Assembly: GCA_946800325.1 (NCBI GenBank)
Contig: OX326959.1
Location: 47,553,566-47,617,565 of the forward strand
Reading direction: 5' to 3'
DNA from: Luzula sylvatica
Taxonomy: Eukaryota > Streptophyta > Magnoliopsida > Poales > Juncaceae
Length of the DNA stretch: 64,000 nt
Shown here: one piece after another, positions 21,983 through 32,381 of the stretch
How the letters are laid out: every line of letters starts with the position of its first letter
Numbering within the stretch: the first letter of the stretch is position 1
Made by a program: the position numbers and the translations under genes
Notes under the pieces: model-generated
Database searches by the model: none
Seen by the model: the letters and a program-made list of their open reading frames with translations, nothing else
What the model was told of the DNA's origin: nothing

Positions 21983-23723
21983 CTAGCTTTTTCCCCGCGC
22001 AATTGCGCGGGAGCCCTCGAGTTTGTCATGATTATTCGCACATCCGTGATTTGGTATATTTTTAACCCCCTAATTTTTTTGGATATTGTAAAAAATCCTC
22101 TATCTTTTATTTTAAAATACTCCTTATGGATGATATTAATTTTTTTTTTCCAAAATACCCTCCAAATCTCATATGTAATAATTAAAAGTTATTTTTGTTA
22201 TTTCTTATTAATTTTAAGAAAATTCATAAACACTTCTTAACATGTAGTGATTTAAAAAAATTTAAATTATTACATATTTTGTTTATATAATTTTAATATT
22301 CCATTCTTTATTCATAAAAAACTAACATTAAATAATAATAAATAAACATCTTGCAAATATATTCATAGAAAATATCTATTTAAACATCTACTTTTTATTT
22401 TAGTTTTCCTTTTATGTATTTTTTAATAGTTTTATGATATTTTATTTTTAAATATTTGCAAGATGTTCTTTTAATAATATTGTTCAACTTATTATAATTT
22501 TATGTTAGTTTTTCAAGAAAAATAATACATAAGTCGAATATTTGTAATAAATGAAATATTAAAATTATATAACATATAACATATAGTAATTTTTTTTTAA
22601 TTATTATATATTACAAAAAGTTTAAGAATTTTTTAAAATTAAAAAAGTTTTTTTTTTAAATGAATACATATGTAAATTAATTGTTTTTTACAATATCTAA
22701 AAATTTAAGGAGTCTTTTGAAAATTTTCCAAGTAAAGTGGTGATAGGGAGGCATAATAAGGTGGTGATGTGGAGGCATGAGATGAGAGGAATTATTAATA
22801 ATGTAAAAAAGGACCGAAATTTAAATTAAAAATGACCAAAATGTTAATAAAAAGTACCAAAGTGTGAACTAAAACTGAAAAGGACCAAGATACAAATAAA
22901 AAGAACTATAATGTAAATTCAAAAATGTAAAAAAGGACCGACATGTAAATAAAAGAGGATCAAGATGTAAATATGAAGGACCAAAATGTAAGTTTCTAAA
23001 CTTCAAAGGACAAAAATATAAATAGAAAGGATCAAAATGTAGTTTTTTCAACTAAAAAGGATCAAAATGTAAATAAAAAGGACCAAAATGTAAATAAAAT
23101 TTTTTCAAAGAGGCCCCTAGTCCAAAGTGTAATTTTTCAAACTTGAAAGGACCAAATGTAAATAAAAAGGACCAAAATGTAAATAAAAAAGGACCAAAAT
23201 GTAAATAAAAAAGGACCAAAATGTATTTTTTCAAATAAAAAGGACCAAAATGTATTTTTTTCAAATAAAAAGGACCAAAATGTAAATAAAAAAGGACCAA
23301 AATATAAAAAAATATTTTAACTTCAAAGGACAAAAATGTAAATAGAACGGATCAAAATGTAGTTTTTTCAACTAAAAAGAATCAAAATTTAAATAAAAAG
23401 GACCAAAATGTAAATAAATTTTTTTCAAAGAGGCCCCTGGTCCAAAGTGTAATTTTTCAAACTTGAAAGGACCAAATGTAAATAAAAATGACCAAAATGT
23501 AAATAAAAAAGGACCAAAATATAAATAAAAAAGGACCAAAATGTAATTTTTTCAAATAAAAAAGACCAAAATGTAAATTAAAAAAGGACCAAAATGTGAA
23601 AAAAATATTTTGTTTTTACAAAAAGGTCCCTGATGACGTGGCTGCACAGATTTCTCCCATTTCTCTTAACTTTATACATAAGAATAATTTCTCCCATTTC
23701 TCTTAACTTTATACATAAGAATA
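21983..23723 (-). mobile_element. Non-autonomous Helitron
   Basis: Read on the minus strand, the 3' end is an 18-nt perfect palindrome CCCGCGCAATTGCGCGGG (21994-22011), seven bases, then CTAG followed by T, the Helitron signature. The 5' end is less certain. A TC start preceded by A fits at 23650 (TCTGTGCAGCCACGTCATC); alternatively it lies at about 23723, where a 41-bp segment TCTTATGTATAAAG... is present twice in tandem. No RepHel coding sequence is present. The interior is A+T-rich and dominated by a minisatellite. Confidence 0.72.
22800..23605. repeat. Minisatellite of about 20 bp in the Helitron
   Basis: Roughly 30 diverged units of the type AAGGACCAAAATGTAAATAA, broken by TTTTTTCAA spacers. 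A higher-order duplication is visible: about 23000-23160 and 23325-23480 share the word AAAGAGGCCCCT. No conserved spacers of CRISPR type. Confidence 0.9.
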
Positions 23724-24597
23724 ATTAGTCCAAGTTGGTAAATTACCCATAACTCAACTAACCTTTCTTTCTTGGAACCATTAATTTTTTATTTTTTTCA
23801 GAAACACTAAAAATATCCAGTTATATTGATTTCATTGTTCCAACTGAAGCAGGCCCACACACCGCTAGTTCTCTGCAGCGACGTTTGCCTGACAACAATT
23901 TCTATGCATAAACTAACGAGATAAATTAAAGAGGCTATTTATCCTACCCCAAATTTCGTTACCACATAATTGACACCCTCTATATCCTAATCAACATTTT
24001 TGATTAACATGATAATAAACACATATTACACAATTAACAATTGATTAATGCATAATTTAATATTCATATGAATTAACAATTTCAGTTAATAATAATTAAT
24101 TGTTAATTATATATTTCCCCTCAATTAATTCTGTTACTTAGAATATAGAGGACGCATGGTGAAATCGGGGGCAAAATTAAATTTCCTAAATTAAATTTTA
24201 GTTTTGTACTGTTGACATTGATTTGGTAAAATTAAAAAATTCGCTTCAAATTAATTTGTATTATATTTGATACCGACTGAAAGATGACATTTGATCGAGT
24301 TCAGATCATGACACTTAAAATATACAAGACAAATTGAACAAGTTCATAATGTTATATTTGATCAAGTCAAATTAAAATTATAAAAAATTAGAACTCTTTC
24401 TAATATGATCATTAATTTTCGGTTCCGCATTTATTAATCGATCTCCCTTTCATGCACCAGAAGTATTTGCTCCAATATTTTTTTCTCAATCTTCATTTCT
24501 ATCTATGCAATTGTCTTAATAATCTTTTTTTATATCCCTACAAAAAATTTCTTGAGCAATATATATTCCTCCTCCAAATTCATATATTTTATCATAT

Positions 24598-26211
24598 ATG
24601 GCATCTTCAAGCATCCATCTGTTGGGAAAACCAGTTGGTGATGAGACAACCGGTGAGTCTTGTCGGTTCAAAGTCTCGTGCTCCAGCATTAAGAAGAGCG
24701 GCCTACACTTCCCTGCTTTCACCATTGGAGATCATAATTGGCGCATAGATTGCATTCGCATTTTAGAAAATACAGACAGTAAATATCTATCATTCCTTCT
24801 TTATTATGTAGGTGAATGGAAAGATGTTTGTGTTAATTTTGACTTTGGGGTGCTTAAAATGGATGAATCATCACCCTCGGACCAATGGAAAACAACTTCA
24901 TTCACCTTCGCAAAGCGCGGCGACAGGTTTCATTTGGATAAGTTTGTTGGAGGAGATGAATTGGACAGATATTTGCAAGATGATTATCTGATTGTTATTT
25001 GTAACATCCGAGTTTTAACTGCGGTTCGTATGACAACATCAGATTCTGGTGTCATCGTATCGTCGTCACTAACCGGAATTTCTAAGATCCACCCACATGT
25101 TCTATACTCAAAAGACAATGGTATATCATCTGAAAACTTAACCGACTCAGAAAGTGAAATGGAAAAGGAGGTGGCTAGTGGTTTAGTTAAGTTCAGAGTT
25201 AAATGTTCGCATGTTACATCTCTACATTGTAAGTCCCGGTACCACGATTTCCCGATGTTTATGGTTGGAGGGCATTGTTGGGTCATCAGAAGTTATTATA
25301 GTCTAAGTGATCAGTATGTATCATTCTCCATTTGCGTTTTTAGTGCAACCAAGGATCTTAAAGTGAATATAGAGTTCGGTTTGCTTAAGAAGAATGACGG
25401 TCCATCCTCGGTCAAATGGAAAAGTAATACACATACCTTCTCACAGTGTGGAACATACACAAATTTCGATAGGTTCGTTGAAGGAGATGAATTAAAAGGG
25501 TTGTTGCAAGATGATTATTTCGATATAATATGTAACCTCACCATATTAAGTGAAACCATAACATCGGATCACGAGGCTATCATTTTAGATAGCCCCAGAA
25601 AACCACAAACTGATCCAACCAATGGACCATCTTCTTATATATGTGCCCGTCTTAACAAATTTATCCAGAACAAGGAGAGGGCTGATGTGACCTTCGAAGT
25701 CAACGAAGAACTTTTTAATGCTCACAGTTTTGTCCTCGCAGCACAATCGTCCGTGTTCGATGCGGAACTTTTTGGTTCTATGGATGGAAACAAGAAAATG
25801 AACATACAAATCAGTGAAATGAAACCGAAGGTTTTCGAGGCGATGCTCAATTTTTTATATACTGACATGCTACCTGATTTAAATGGGATCAGCAGTGGCA
25901 CAAATAACAAAAACACCCTTAAGGCTTCAATTGAGATGTTTCAGCATTTACTTGTGGCTTCAAATAGTTATGCGATAGAAAGGTTGAAATTGGTGTGTGA
26001 AGATAAATTATCTGAAATTATAACTACCGACACAGTTCTAACCACTCTGATCTTGGCTGAGAAACACAACGCCCCAAATCTCAAGGCTAAATGCCTTGAA
26101 TACGTTATTTTGCCTCAAAACTTTCGTAGAATTGCTGTTTCAGACGAATATGCCCACGTGATAATGAATTACCCCACGATACGCAATGAGTTAAAAGTCA
26201 AATGTTATTAA
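24598..26211 (+). CDS. MATH-MATH-BTB protein, CUL3 substrate-adaptor type (copy 1)
   Basis: Single exon, 537 aa, ATG at 24598 (MASSSIHLLGKPV). Two MATH-like domains follow one another, at about residues 17-140 and 196-325. They share the pattern PxFxxGxxxW, FDFGVLK or IEFGLLK, VGGDELDRYLQDDYL or VEGDELKGLLQDDYF, and ICN. A BTB domain follows (about 350-460: RADVTFEV, HSFVLAAQSSVFDAELF, FLYTDMLP) and then a BACK-like tail. Known: plant MATH-BTB (BPM) proteins bring substrates by MATH to CUL3 E3 ligase by BTB; Arabidopsis BPMs have one MATH domain. Here there are two, and the gene has no intron. No stops or frameshifts, so it looks functional. Its paralogue is at 30355. Confidence 0.88.
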   Translation: MASSSIHLLGKPVGDETTGESCRFKVSCSSIKKSGLHFPAFTIGDHNWRIDCIRILENTDSKYLSFLLYYVGEWKDVCVNFDFGVLKMDESSPSDQWKTTSFTFAKRGDRFHLDKFVGGDELDRYLQDDYLIVICNIRVLTAVRMTTSDSGVIVSSSLTGISKIHPHVLYSKDNGISSENLTDSESEMEKEVASGLVKFRVKCSHVTSLHCKSRYHDFPMFMVGGHCWVIRSYYSLSDQYVSFSICVFSATKDLKVNIEFGLLKKNDGPSSVKWKSNTHTFSQCGTYTNFDRFVEGDELKGLLQDDYFDIICNLTILSETITSDHEAIILDSPRKPQTDPTNGPSSYICARLNKFIQNKERADVTFEVNEELFNAHSFVLAAQSSVFDAELFGSMDGNKKMNIQISEMKPKVFEAMLNFLYTDMLPDLNGISSGTNNKNTLKASIEMFQHLLVASNSYAIERLKLVCEDKLSEIITTDTVLTTLILAEKHNAPNLKAKCLEYVILPQNFRRIAVSDEYAHVIMNYPTIRNELKVKCY

Positions 26212-27270
26212 TATGCCTATAGGAAGGCATTCAACAATTATCTCAATGAATCAATGAATTTCTGATGATTAAGGTTCTGTGTGGTTTCCTGATCTATGCG
26301 AGATGTGTGACATTTATATTATTTTATTTTGCTTTTGTTTTCCTTTTCTTTATTAGGTTATTGAGTTTTTTACTCATGTGTTATTGTGAAATTTTCAATG
26401 GTTGTATCAAAGTAACTTGTGTGAGGTGATATGTGTTTGTTTGATATTTGTAATTGAGGGATTTGTTTTGTATCGAAAAGTTTCAATTGTGATTATAGAT
26501 CTTTTCTTCAAAACTTTAAAATATAAAGCTAGGCAAGTTCTTTTGTGTTGCTTCAGTTCTTCACTATTTAACACAACATACATGCCACTATTATTTTTGT
26601 TACCATAAAAAAAGACCTAATTTTTAATCGACTTTTATATAACGTAATGGTATAATTTCCTCAAGTATATGCAACTGCACAGATTTATTAACGAATGATA
26701 TAAATTTGTCAAATATACGCAACACGAATAGATTCAAGCTGTCTTTAGCAAACAAAAAGTAGCTTCTATAAATCCATTTAATTAAATTATAAATATAACT
26801 AAATCTCATTAAAGATTTAGAACTAACGAGCTACTTTCATGTATTATCAGATAAGTTTATAAGCAACTTAATCAAAGTCTTATCCGAATCACAAAATTAA
26901 TATTCATCGGGGACGAATCTTAGTAGCGGGGGAAGGGGGGGAGTCGTCCCCCACCCTCCTGTCAAGATTTTCGTCGAACAGTGTATATATATCTAGTGAT
27001 ACAACATATTTTTCAGTATAACGGAGTCAATTTTATTGTTTGCCTCCCCCCTCTCCCCTTCCCCCAATTATAAAATAATCGTGCAGTGTAATTTCAGAAT
27101 CAGTCTTTCGTTTGCTCCCCCTCCAAAATTATGTCAAAATCCGTCACTGATCTTCGTACCCAAGTTAAAAACTCACATAATAATACAACTATCACTTCAC
27201 GAATAAATAAAAATACAAAACCAAATTACTGTCCCCTCTTTCTCTCTCTAGAACTGGAATCTATACCTTA
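26212..27270. other. Intergenic, 3' side of MATH-BTB copy 1
   Basis: Aligns with 31963-32908 of unit 2 and holds no gene. The word AAACTTTAAAATATA at about 26510-26524 is the single-copy empty site of the SINE found in unit 2. Confidence 0.7.
26908..27149 (-). mobile_element. Small hAT-like insertion in unit 1
   Basis: Absent from unit 2, whose intact target ATCTTCAT is at 32788-32795. Unit 1 has ATATTCAT before and ATCTTCGT after, a decayed 8-bp duplication. Imperfect termini are CGGGGACGAATC and, inverted, CAGTGACGGATT. The inside has C-rich and G-rich runs. A relative lies at 60482-60700. 242 bp, non-coding. Confidence 0.7.
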
Positions 27271-27279
27271 TTAATAATT

Positions 27280-27473
27280 GGATGATTTTATAGTAGGACC
27301 TTTTTTTTAATTCTTATACAAATTAACATGGATATTTTGGGTATTTTTTAATCTCCTAATTTAAATAATAATTAATACAATACTCGAACAGAAAACTAAT
27401 TTAATTAAAAATATCTAATTAATTATAAATTTTCAAAATACCATTTTGAAAAGGTCCTATCACAAAATCACCC
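27280..27473. mobile_element. Mutator-like MITE, 194 bp
   Basis: Inverted ends GGATGATTTTATAGTAGGAC and GGGTGATTTTGTGATAGGAC (17 of 21 over the full end) are flanked by a perfect 9-bp duplication TTAATAATT (27271-27279 and 27474-27482). Unit 2 has the word once (32909-32917), so the empty site is known. A 9-bp duplication is typical of Mutator-like elements. Confidence 0.85.
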
Positions 27474-27483
27474 TTAATAATTA

Positions 27484-28555
27484 GGGGAATTCTTCAAAAA
27501 CCCCCCAACTTTTCTGAAAATTCTAAAAAACCCCCTCTACTTTTAGAAAACCCCCTATCTTTTTTAGATTTCCTCAAAAACCCCCTATATTTTTTGCTTC
27601 TTCAAAAACCCCCTAACTTTTTTAGATTCTCTCAAAAACCCCCTATCTTTTTATTATGTTTTAAAAAAAATAACCATTATACCCTTTAGTTTTATTTTTT
27701 AAATTTCTATAATTTAATAAATAATGAATATATATTAAACTATTATAAAAAAATTAAAAATAAATAATACATGATATTATAATATAATAATAAATAATAT
27801 ATAGTATTAAAATATTATAATAAATAATATATTGATATTAAAATATCATTTTCAACAATTATTATAATATTTTAATATCAATATATTATTTATTATAATA
27901 ATTTAATATCTATGTATTATTTATTATAATATTTTAATATCAATAAATAATATATGATATTAAATTATTATAACATTTTTATTGATATTTTAATATCAAT
28001 AAAATTATAAAAAATAAATAATGCATGATATTATATTATTATAACATTTTTATTGATATTTTAATATCAATAAAATTATAAATAATAAATAATGCATGAT
28101 ATTAAAATATTATAATAAATAATACATATATATTAAATTATTATAATAAATAATATATTGATATTAAAATATTATAATAATTGTTGAAAATGATATTTTA
28201 ATATCAATATATTATTTATTATAATATTTTAATACTATATATTATTTATTATAATATTATAATATCATGTATTATTTATTTTTAATTTTTTTATAATAGT
28301 TTAATATATATTCATTATTTATTAAATTATAGAAATTTAAAAAATAAAACTAAAGGGTATAATGATTATTTTTTAAAAAACATAATATAAAGATAGGGGG
28401 TTTTTGAGAGAATCTAAAAAAGTTAGGGGGTTTTTGAAGAAGCAAAAAATATAGGAGGTTTTTGAGAGAATCTAAAAAAGATAGGGGGTTTTTTAAAAGT
28501 AGAGGGGGTTTTTCAAAATTTTGAGAAAAGTTGGGGGGTTTTTCAAGAATTCCCC
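27484..28555. mobile_element. Long-inverted-repeat (foldback) element inserted next to the MITE
   Basis: 1072 bp, almost wholly two inverted arms of about 530 bp meeting near 28020. Ends are GGGGAATTCTT, flanked by a perfect 9-bp duplication TAATAATTA (27475-27483 and 28556-28564). The left copy overlaps the right target duplication of the MITE, so this element came second. Each arm has about five units of a roughly 30-bp repeat containing AAAACCCCCTA followed by T-rich DNA, then ATTATA-rich sequence. No coding. The 9-bp duplication suggests Mutator-type mobilisation; the termini match no family I can name. Confidence 0.85.
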
Positions 28556-28641
28556 TAATAATTATGACAAAAATATTGAAATGGTTCTCATCAAGCCAAA
28601 TAAAGTACCCCAAAGCAGTTTGACTATGCCTTTCTTGATAT

Positions 28642-28834
28642 TTATACTGCAACTGGTTCATTTACCGAGTGAGATACACATGTCTTGACCTGTCATAAAA
28701 TGGAAGGTCCAAACTAAATTTCATACGTACCCTTTCAAAACTCTGAAATGAAATAGAAGTATCTTGACAGCTTTGAAGAGCTCATCCAATATTTCTAACA
28801 AGATTGGATGTGTCTGCACCGCAAATTTTATGTC
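28642..28834 (-). pseudogene. Lipoamide dehydrogenase 3' fragment (last two exons)
   Basis: Equivalent of the final two LPD exons: 28763-28834 reads DIKFAVQTHPILLEILDELF, and 28642-28689 reads [15 protein letters not shown] then stop. The intact gene 4.4 kb away reads [20 protein letters not shown]. The splice donor after the first exon has changed from GT to AT, and the conserved HAHPTLSE active-site segment is altered to QTHPILLE. No upstream exons exist here. It marks the end of the segmental duplication, not a gene. Confidence 0.93.
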
Positions 28835-28855
28835 CTTAACAAATTAGAAAACTTA

Positions 28856-29527
28856 CCAAACACTCCGAAATAACATATTTAATGACATAACAACTCATGA
28901 TGTGTTTTATTTGATAATGTGATAACATAAATTATGTTATTTGTGAATTTATTAATTATGAATATATTTTAATTATGAAACTAGTTCATGACTTATTAAT
29001 ACAAATCTATTAAGTCATATATTTTTTTTCCAATAAATTGAATACCGGTGCAATAGCTCGAGTTCAAACAATTTTACAAATAAAGCCAAAAAAATAATTA
29101 AAATCCTATCCCAATTCCGAACTGGCTCGAGCGGGGTCGATCCTAGTCGAGCCGGTTCAAATTTTTTATTTTATTTTTCTAACTCTTACACTGCAATTTT
29201 TCTTATTATTTTTCAGATTTGTTTAAAGAAAAAATCGAGTTGGTTCGAGTTTTTTTCAAGCCCAGCTCGAAGCACAATACGAATTTCTATTCCAAACCAA
29301 ACCCAACTGGCTCGAGCTAGGTTTGAGGTAAATTCGAACTAAGTTATGTTTGTTCTGACTCAACTCGTTGCCGATCCCAGTTTGGAGTATCATCTGCTAG
29401 TCTCGAAATTAGAAGAGACCTAAAGAGGAGATGAACGGAGAAAGGCAGAGATTGAGGGTTTCGTTTTAGCTGACACGCCTAAAGGCAACGACTGCACTTG
29501 TGAATGTGACAGAAAAATAATATTTCT
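28856..29527. other. Spacer between duplication units
   Basis: A+T-rich with an island of CTCGAG and GAGCCGGTTC-type words at about 29055-29350. No gene, terminal repeat or target duplication could be resolved. Confidence 0.5.
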
Positions 29528-30354
29528 AACCTTTCTTCCTTGCAATCATTAATTTTTTTTATTTTTTTGTCAGAAACACTAAAAATATCGAGTTATGTTG
29601 ATTTCATTGTTCCAACTAAAGGAGGCCCACACGCCCGTTAGTTCTCTGCACGATGTTATTTGCCTCCCAACAATTTCAAAAAAAAAATTAAAGAGGCTAT
29701 TTACCCTCCCCAAATTTTGTCACCACATAATTAACAACCTCTATATCCTAATTAACATCCTTAATTAACATGATAATCAACACATATCACACAATTAGCA
29801 ATTAATTAATATATAATTTAATATTCATATGAATTAATAAATTTTATTTAATAATAATTAATTATTAATTATATATTTCCCGTCAATTAATTGTGTTAAT
29901 TAGAATATAGAGGATGCCTGGTGAAATCTGGGGCAATATAAATTTTTCCTAAATTAAATTTTAGTTTTGTACTGTTGACTTTGATTTGGTAAAATTAAAA
30001 AAATTCGCTTCAAATTAATTTTGTATTATATTTGGAACCGACTGAAGAGATGACATTTGATCGAGTCGAGATCATGACATTTAAAATATACAAGACAAGT
30101 TGAACTAGTTCATAATGTTATATTCAATTAAGTCAAATTAAAATCATAAAAAAATAGAACTCCTTTTAATATGATCATTTGTTCTCGGTTCCCTATTTAT
30201 TAATTAATCGTTCTCCCTAAGTATTTTCTCGAATATCTTTTCTCAATCATCATTTCTATCTATGCAATTGTCTTAATAATCCTTTTTTGTACCCCCTACA
30301 AAAAATTTCTTGAACAATATACATTCCTCCTCCAAATTCATAGCTTTATCATAT

Positions 30355-31962
30355 ATGGTATCTTCAAGCATCCATATGTTGGGAAAACCGGTTGATGATG
30401 AGACAACCGGTCAATCTTGTCGATTCAAAGTCTCGTGCTCTAGCATTAAGAAGGGTGAATGGATTGCCCTCCCTGCTTTCGCCATTGGAGATCAGTTTTG
30501 GCATATATGGTGCCATCTAGAAACTACAGACTGTAAACATCTATCATTTTATATTTATTATGTAGGTGAATGGAAAGATGTTAGTGTTAGTTTTGATTTT
30601 GGGGTGCTTAAAATGGATGAATCATCGCCCTCAGGCCAATGGAAAACAACTTCATTCACCTTCGCAAAGCACGGCGATAGGTTTTATTTGGATAAGTTTG
30701 TTGGAGGAGATGAATTGGACAGATATTTGCAAGATGATTATCTGATTGTTATTTGTAACATCCGAGTTTTAACTGCGGTTCGTATGACAACATCAGATTC
30801 TGGTGTCATCGTATTATCGTCACTAACCGGAATTTCTAAGATCCACCCGCATGTTCTATACTCAAAAGACAACGGTATATCATCTGAAAACTTAACCGAC
30901 TCAGAAAGTGAAATGGGAAAGGAGGTGGCTAGTGGTTTAGTTAAGTTCAGAGTTAAATGCTCTCATGTTACATCTCTACATTATAAGGCCCAGTACCAGG
31001 ATTTCCCAATGTTTATGGCTGGAGGGTATTGTTGGGACATTGGAATTTATTATAGTCCAAGTGCTAATTATGTATCATTCCGCATTTATGTTTTGAGTGC
31101 AACTAAGGATCTCAAAGTGAATATAGAGTTGGGTTTGCTTAAGAAGAATGACGGTCTATCCTCGGTCAAATGGAAAAGTAATGCATATACCTTCTCACGG
31201 TGTGGAACATGCACACAATTCATTAAGTTCATTGAAGGAGATGAACTCAAAGGGTTTTTGCAAGATGATTATTTCGATATAATATGTAACCTCACCATAT
31301 CAAGTGAAACCATAACATCGGATCACGAGGCTATCATTTTAGATAGCGCCAGAAAACCACGAATTGATCCCACCAATGGACCATCTTCTTATTTATGTGT
31401 CCGTCTTAACGAATTTATCCAGAACAAGGAGAGAGCTGATGTGACCTTTGAAGTCAACGGAGAACTTTTTAGTGCTCACAGTTTTGTCCTCGCAGCACAA
31501 TCGCCTGTGTTCGATGCGGAACTTTTTGGTTCTATGGATGGAAACAAGAAAATGACCATAAAGATCAGTGAAATTAGACCGAAGGTTTTCGATGCGATGC
31601 TCAAATTTGTATATACTGATGTGTTACCTGATTTAACTGAGATCAGCAATGGTGCAAATAACGAAAGCAACCAAAAGGCTTCAATTGAAATGCTTCAGCA
31701 TTTACTTGTGGCTTCAAATCGTTATGCCCTAGAAAGGTTGAAATTGATATGTGAAGATAAATTATCCAAAATTATAACTATCGATACAGTTCTAGCCAAT
31801 CTGGTCTTGGCTGAGAAACACAACTGCCCAAATCTCAAGGCTAAATGTCTTGAATATGTTATTTTGCCTGAAAATTTTGGGAGAATTGCAGTTTCGGACG
31901 AATATGCCGAAATGATAATGAGTTGCCCCACGATCCGCAATGAGCTAAAAGCCAAATTTTAA
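30355..31962 (+). CDS. MATH-MATH-BTB protein, CUL3 substrate-adaptor type (copy 2)
   Basis: Single exon, 535 aa. The start is the ATG at 30355 (MVSSSIHMLGKPV), which aligns with the start of copy 1; the frame is open upstream to 30310 but has no ATG there. It has the same architecture as copy 1: two MATH domains (about 14-138 and 194-323), then BTB (RADVTFEV, HSFVLAAQSPVFDAELF, FVYTDVLP) and a BACK-like tail ending RNELKAKF. Identity with copy 1 is uneven. It is almost complete across FVGGDELDRYLQDDYL to VKCSHVTSLH and lower in the first 60 residues and in MATH2. No inactivating change is seen. Known family role: CUL3 adaptor; targets unknown. Confidence 0.88.
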   Translation: MVSSSIHMLGKPVDDETTGQSCRFKVSCSSIKKGEWIALPAFAIGDQFWHIWCHLETTDCKHLSFYIYYVGEWKDVSVSFDFGVLKMDESSPSGQWKTTSFTFAKHGDRFYLDKFVGGDELDRYLQDDYLIVICNIRVLTAVRMTTSDSGVIVLSSLTGISKIHPHVLYSKDNGISSENLTDSESEMGKEVASGLVKFRVKCSHVTSLHYKAQYQDFPMFMAGGYCWDIGIYYSPSANYVSFRIYVLSATKDLKVNIELGLLKKNDGLSSVKWKSNAYTFSRCGTCTQFIKFIEGDELKGFLQDDYFDIICNLTISSETITSDHEAIILDSARKPRIDPTNGPSSYLCVRLNEFIQNKERADVTFEVNGELFSAHSFVLAAQSPVFDAELFGSMDGNKKMTIKISEIRPKVFDAMLKFVYTDVLPDLTEISNGANNESNQKASIEMLQHLLVASNRYALERLKLICEDKLSKIITIDTVLANLVLAEKHNCPNLKAKCLEYVILPENFGRIAVSDEYAEMIMSCPTIRNELKAKF

Positions 31963-32248
31963 TAATAACTCGTGTGAGTTCGTATTAATTATGGTTATGT
32001 GTGTTTTCCTGATCTATGCTAGCGAGATGTGCAACATTTATATTATCTTACTTTGTTTTGGTTTTCCTTTTTCTTTTTTGTGCTATTGAGTTTTTCACTC
32101 ATGTGTTATTGTGAAATCTTCAATGCTTGTATCAAAGTAATTTGTGTGAGGTCATATGTGTTGTTTGATATTGGTAATTGATGGATTTGTTTTGTATTGA
32201 AAAGTTTGGATTTGATTATAGCTCTTTTCTTCTAAACTTTAAAATATA

Positions 32249-32381
32249 GTCAATAGGCTCATAGCCTAGTTGGTTGAGTGTGAGACACAAAAATACATGT
32301 GTTGTGAGAGGTTGTGGGTTCAATCATCATTGACATCAATGGATGGAGGACATATTAGTCTTCTCCATTTATTATCAAAAA
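32249..32381 (+). mobile_element. tRNA-derived SINE
   Basis: Box A-like TAGCCTAGTTGGTTGAG and box B-like GGTTCAATC with an A-rich 3' end, flanked by a perfect 15-bp duplication AAACTTTAAAATATA (32234-32248 and 32382-32396). Unit 1 has that word once (near 26510), confirming the empty site. At least four relatives are in this window. Confidence 0.93.

Larger units (their letters stand above)
23757..28855 (+). repeat. Segmental duplication, unit 1
   Basis: Aligns with unit 2 (29528-33205) from CTAACCTTTCTT to the TGTCCTTaACAAATTA word inside an LPD intron. It holds one MATH-MATH-BTB gene and the last two exons of lipoamide dehydrogenase. It is longer than unit 2 because of later insertions at 26908-27149, 27280-27473 and 27484-28555. 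Gene order shows tandem duplication in direct orientation. Confidence 0.92.

Noticed and set aside
23052..23333. 93-aa minus-strand frame rich in HFGPFYL
   Set aside because: Direct translation of the 20-bp minisatellite.
22800..23605. CRISPR-like spaced repeats
   Set aside because: Units are contiguous, diverged and separated only by variable A/T tracts inside a plant Helitron; this is a minisatellite.
30310..30354. Longer N-terminus for MATH-BTB copy 2
   Set aside because: The upstream extension has no ATG, and the sister gene starts at the position matching 30355.
32249..32381. A tRNA gene
   Set aside because: Has A- and B-box-like words but no cloverleaf, and has SINE length, an A-rich tail and a 15-bp duplication.
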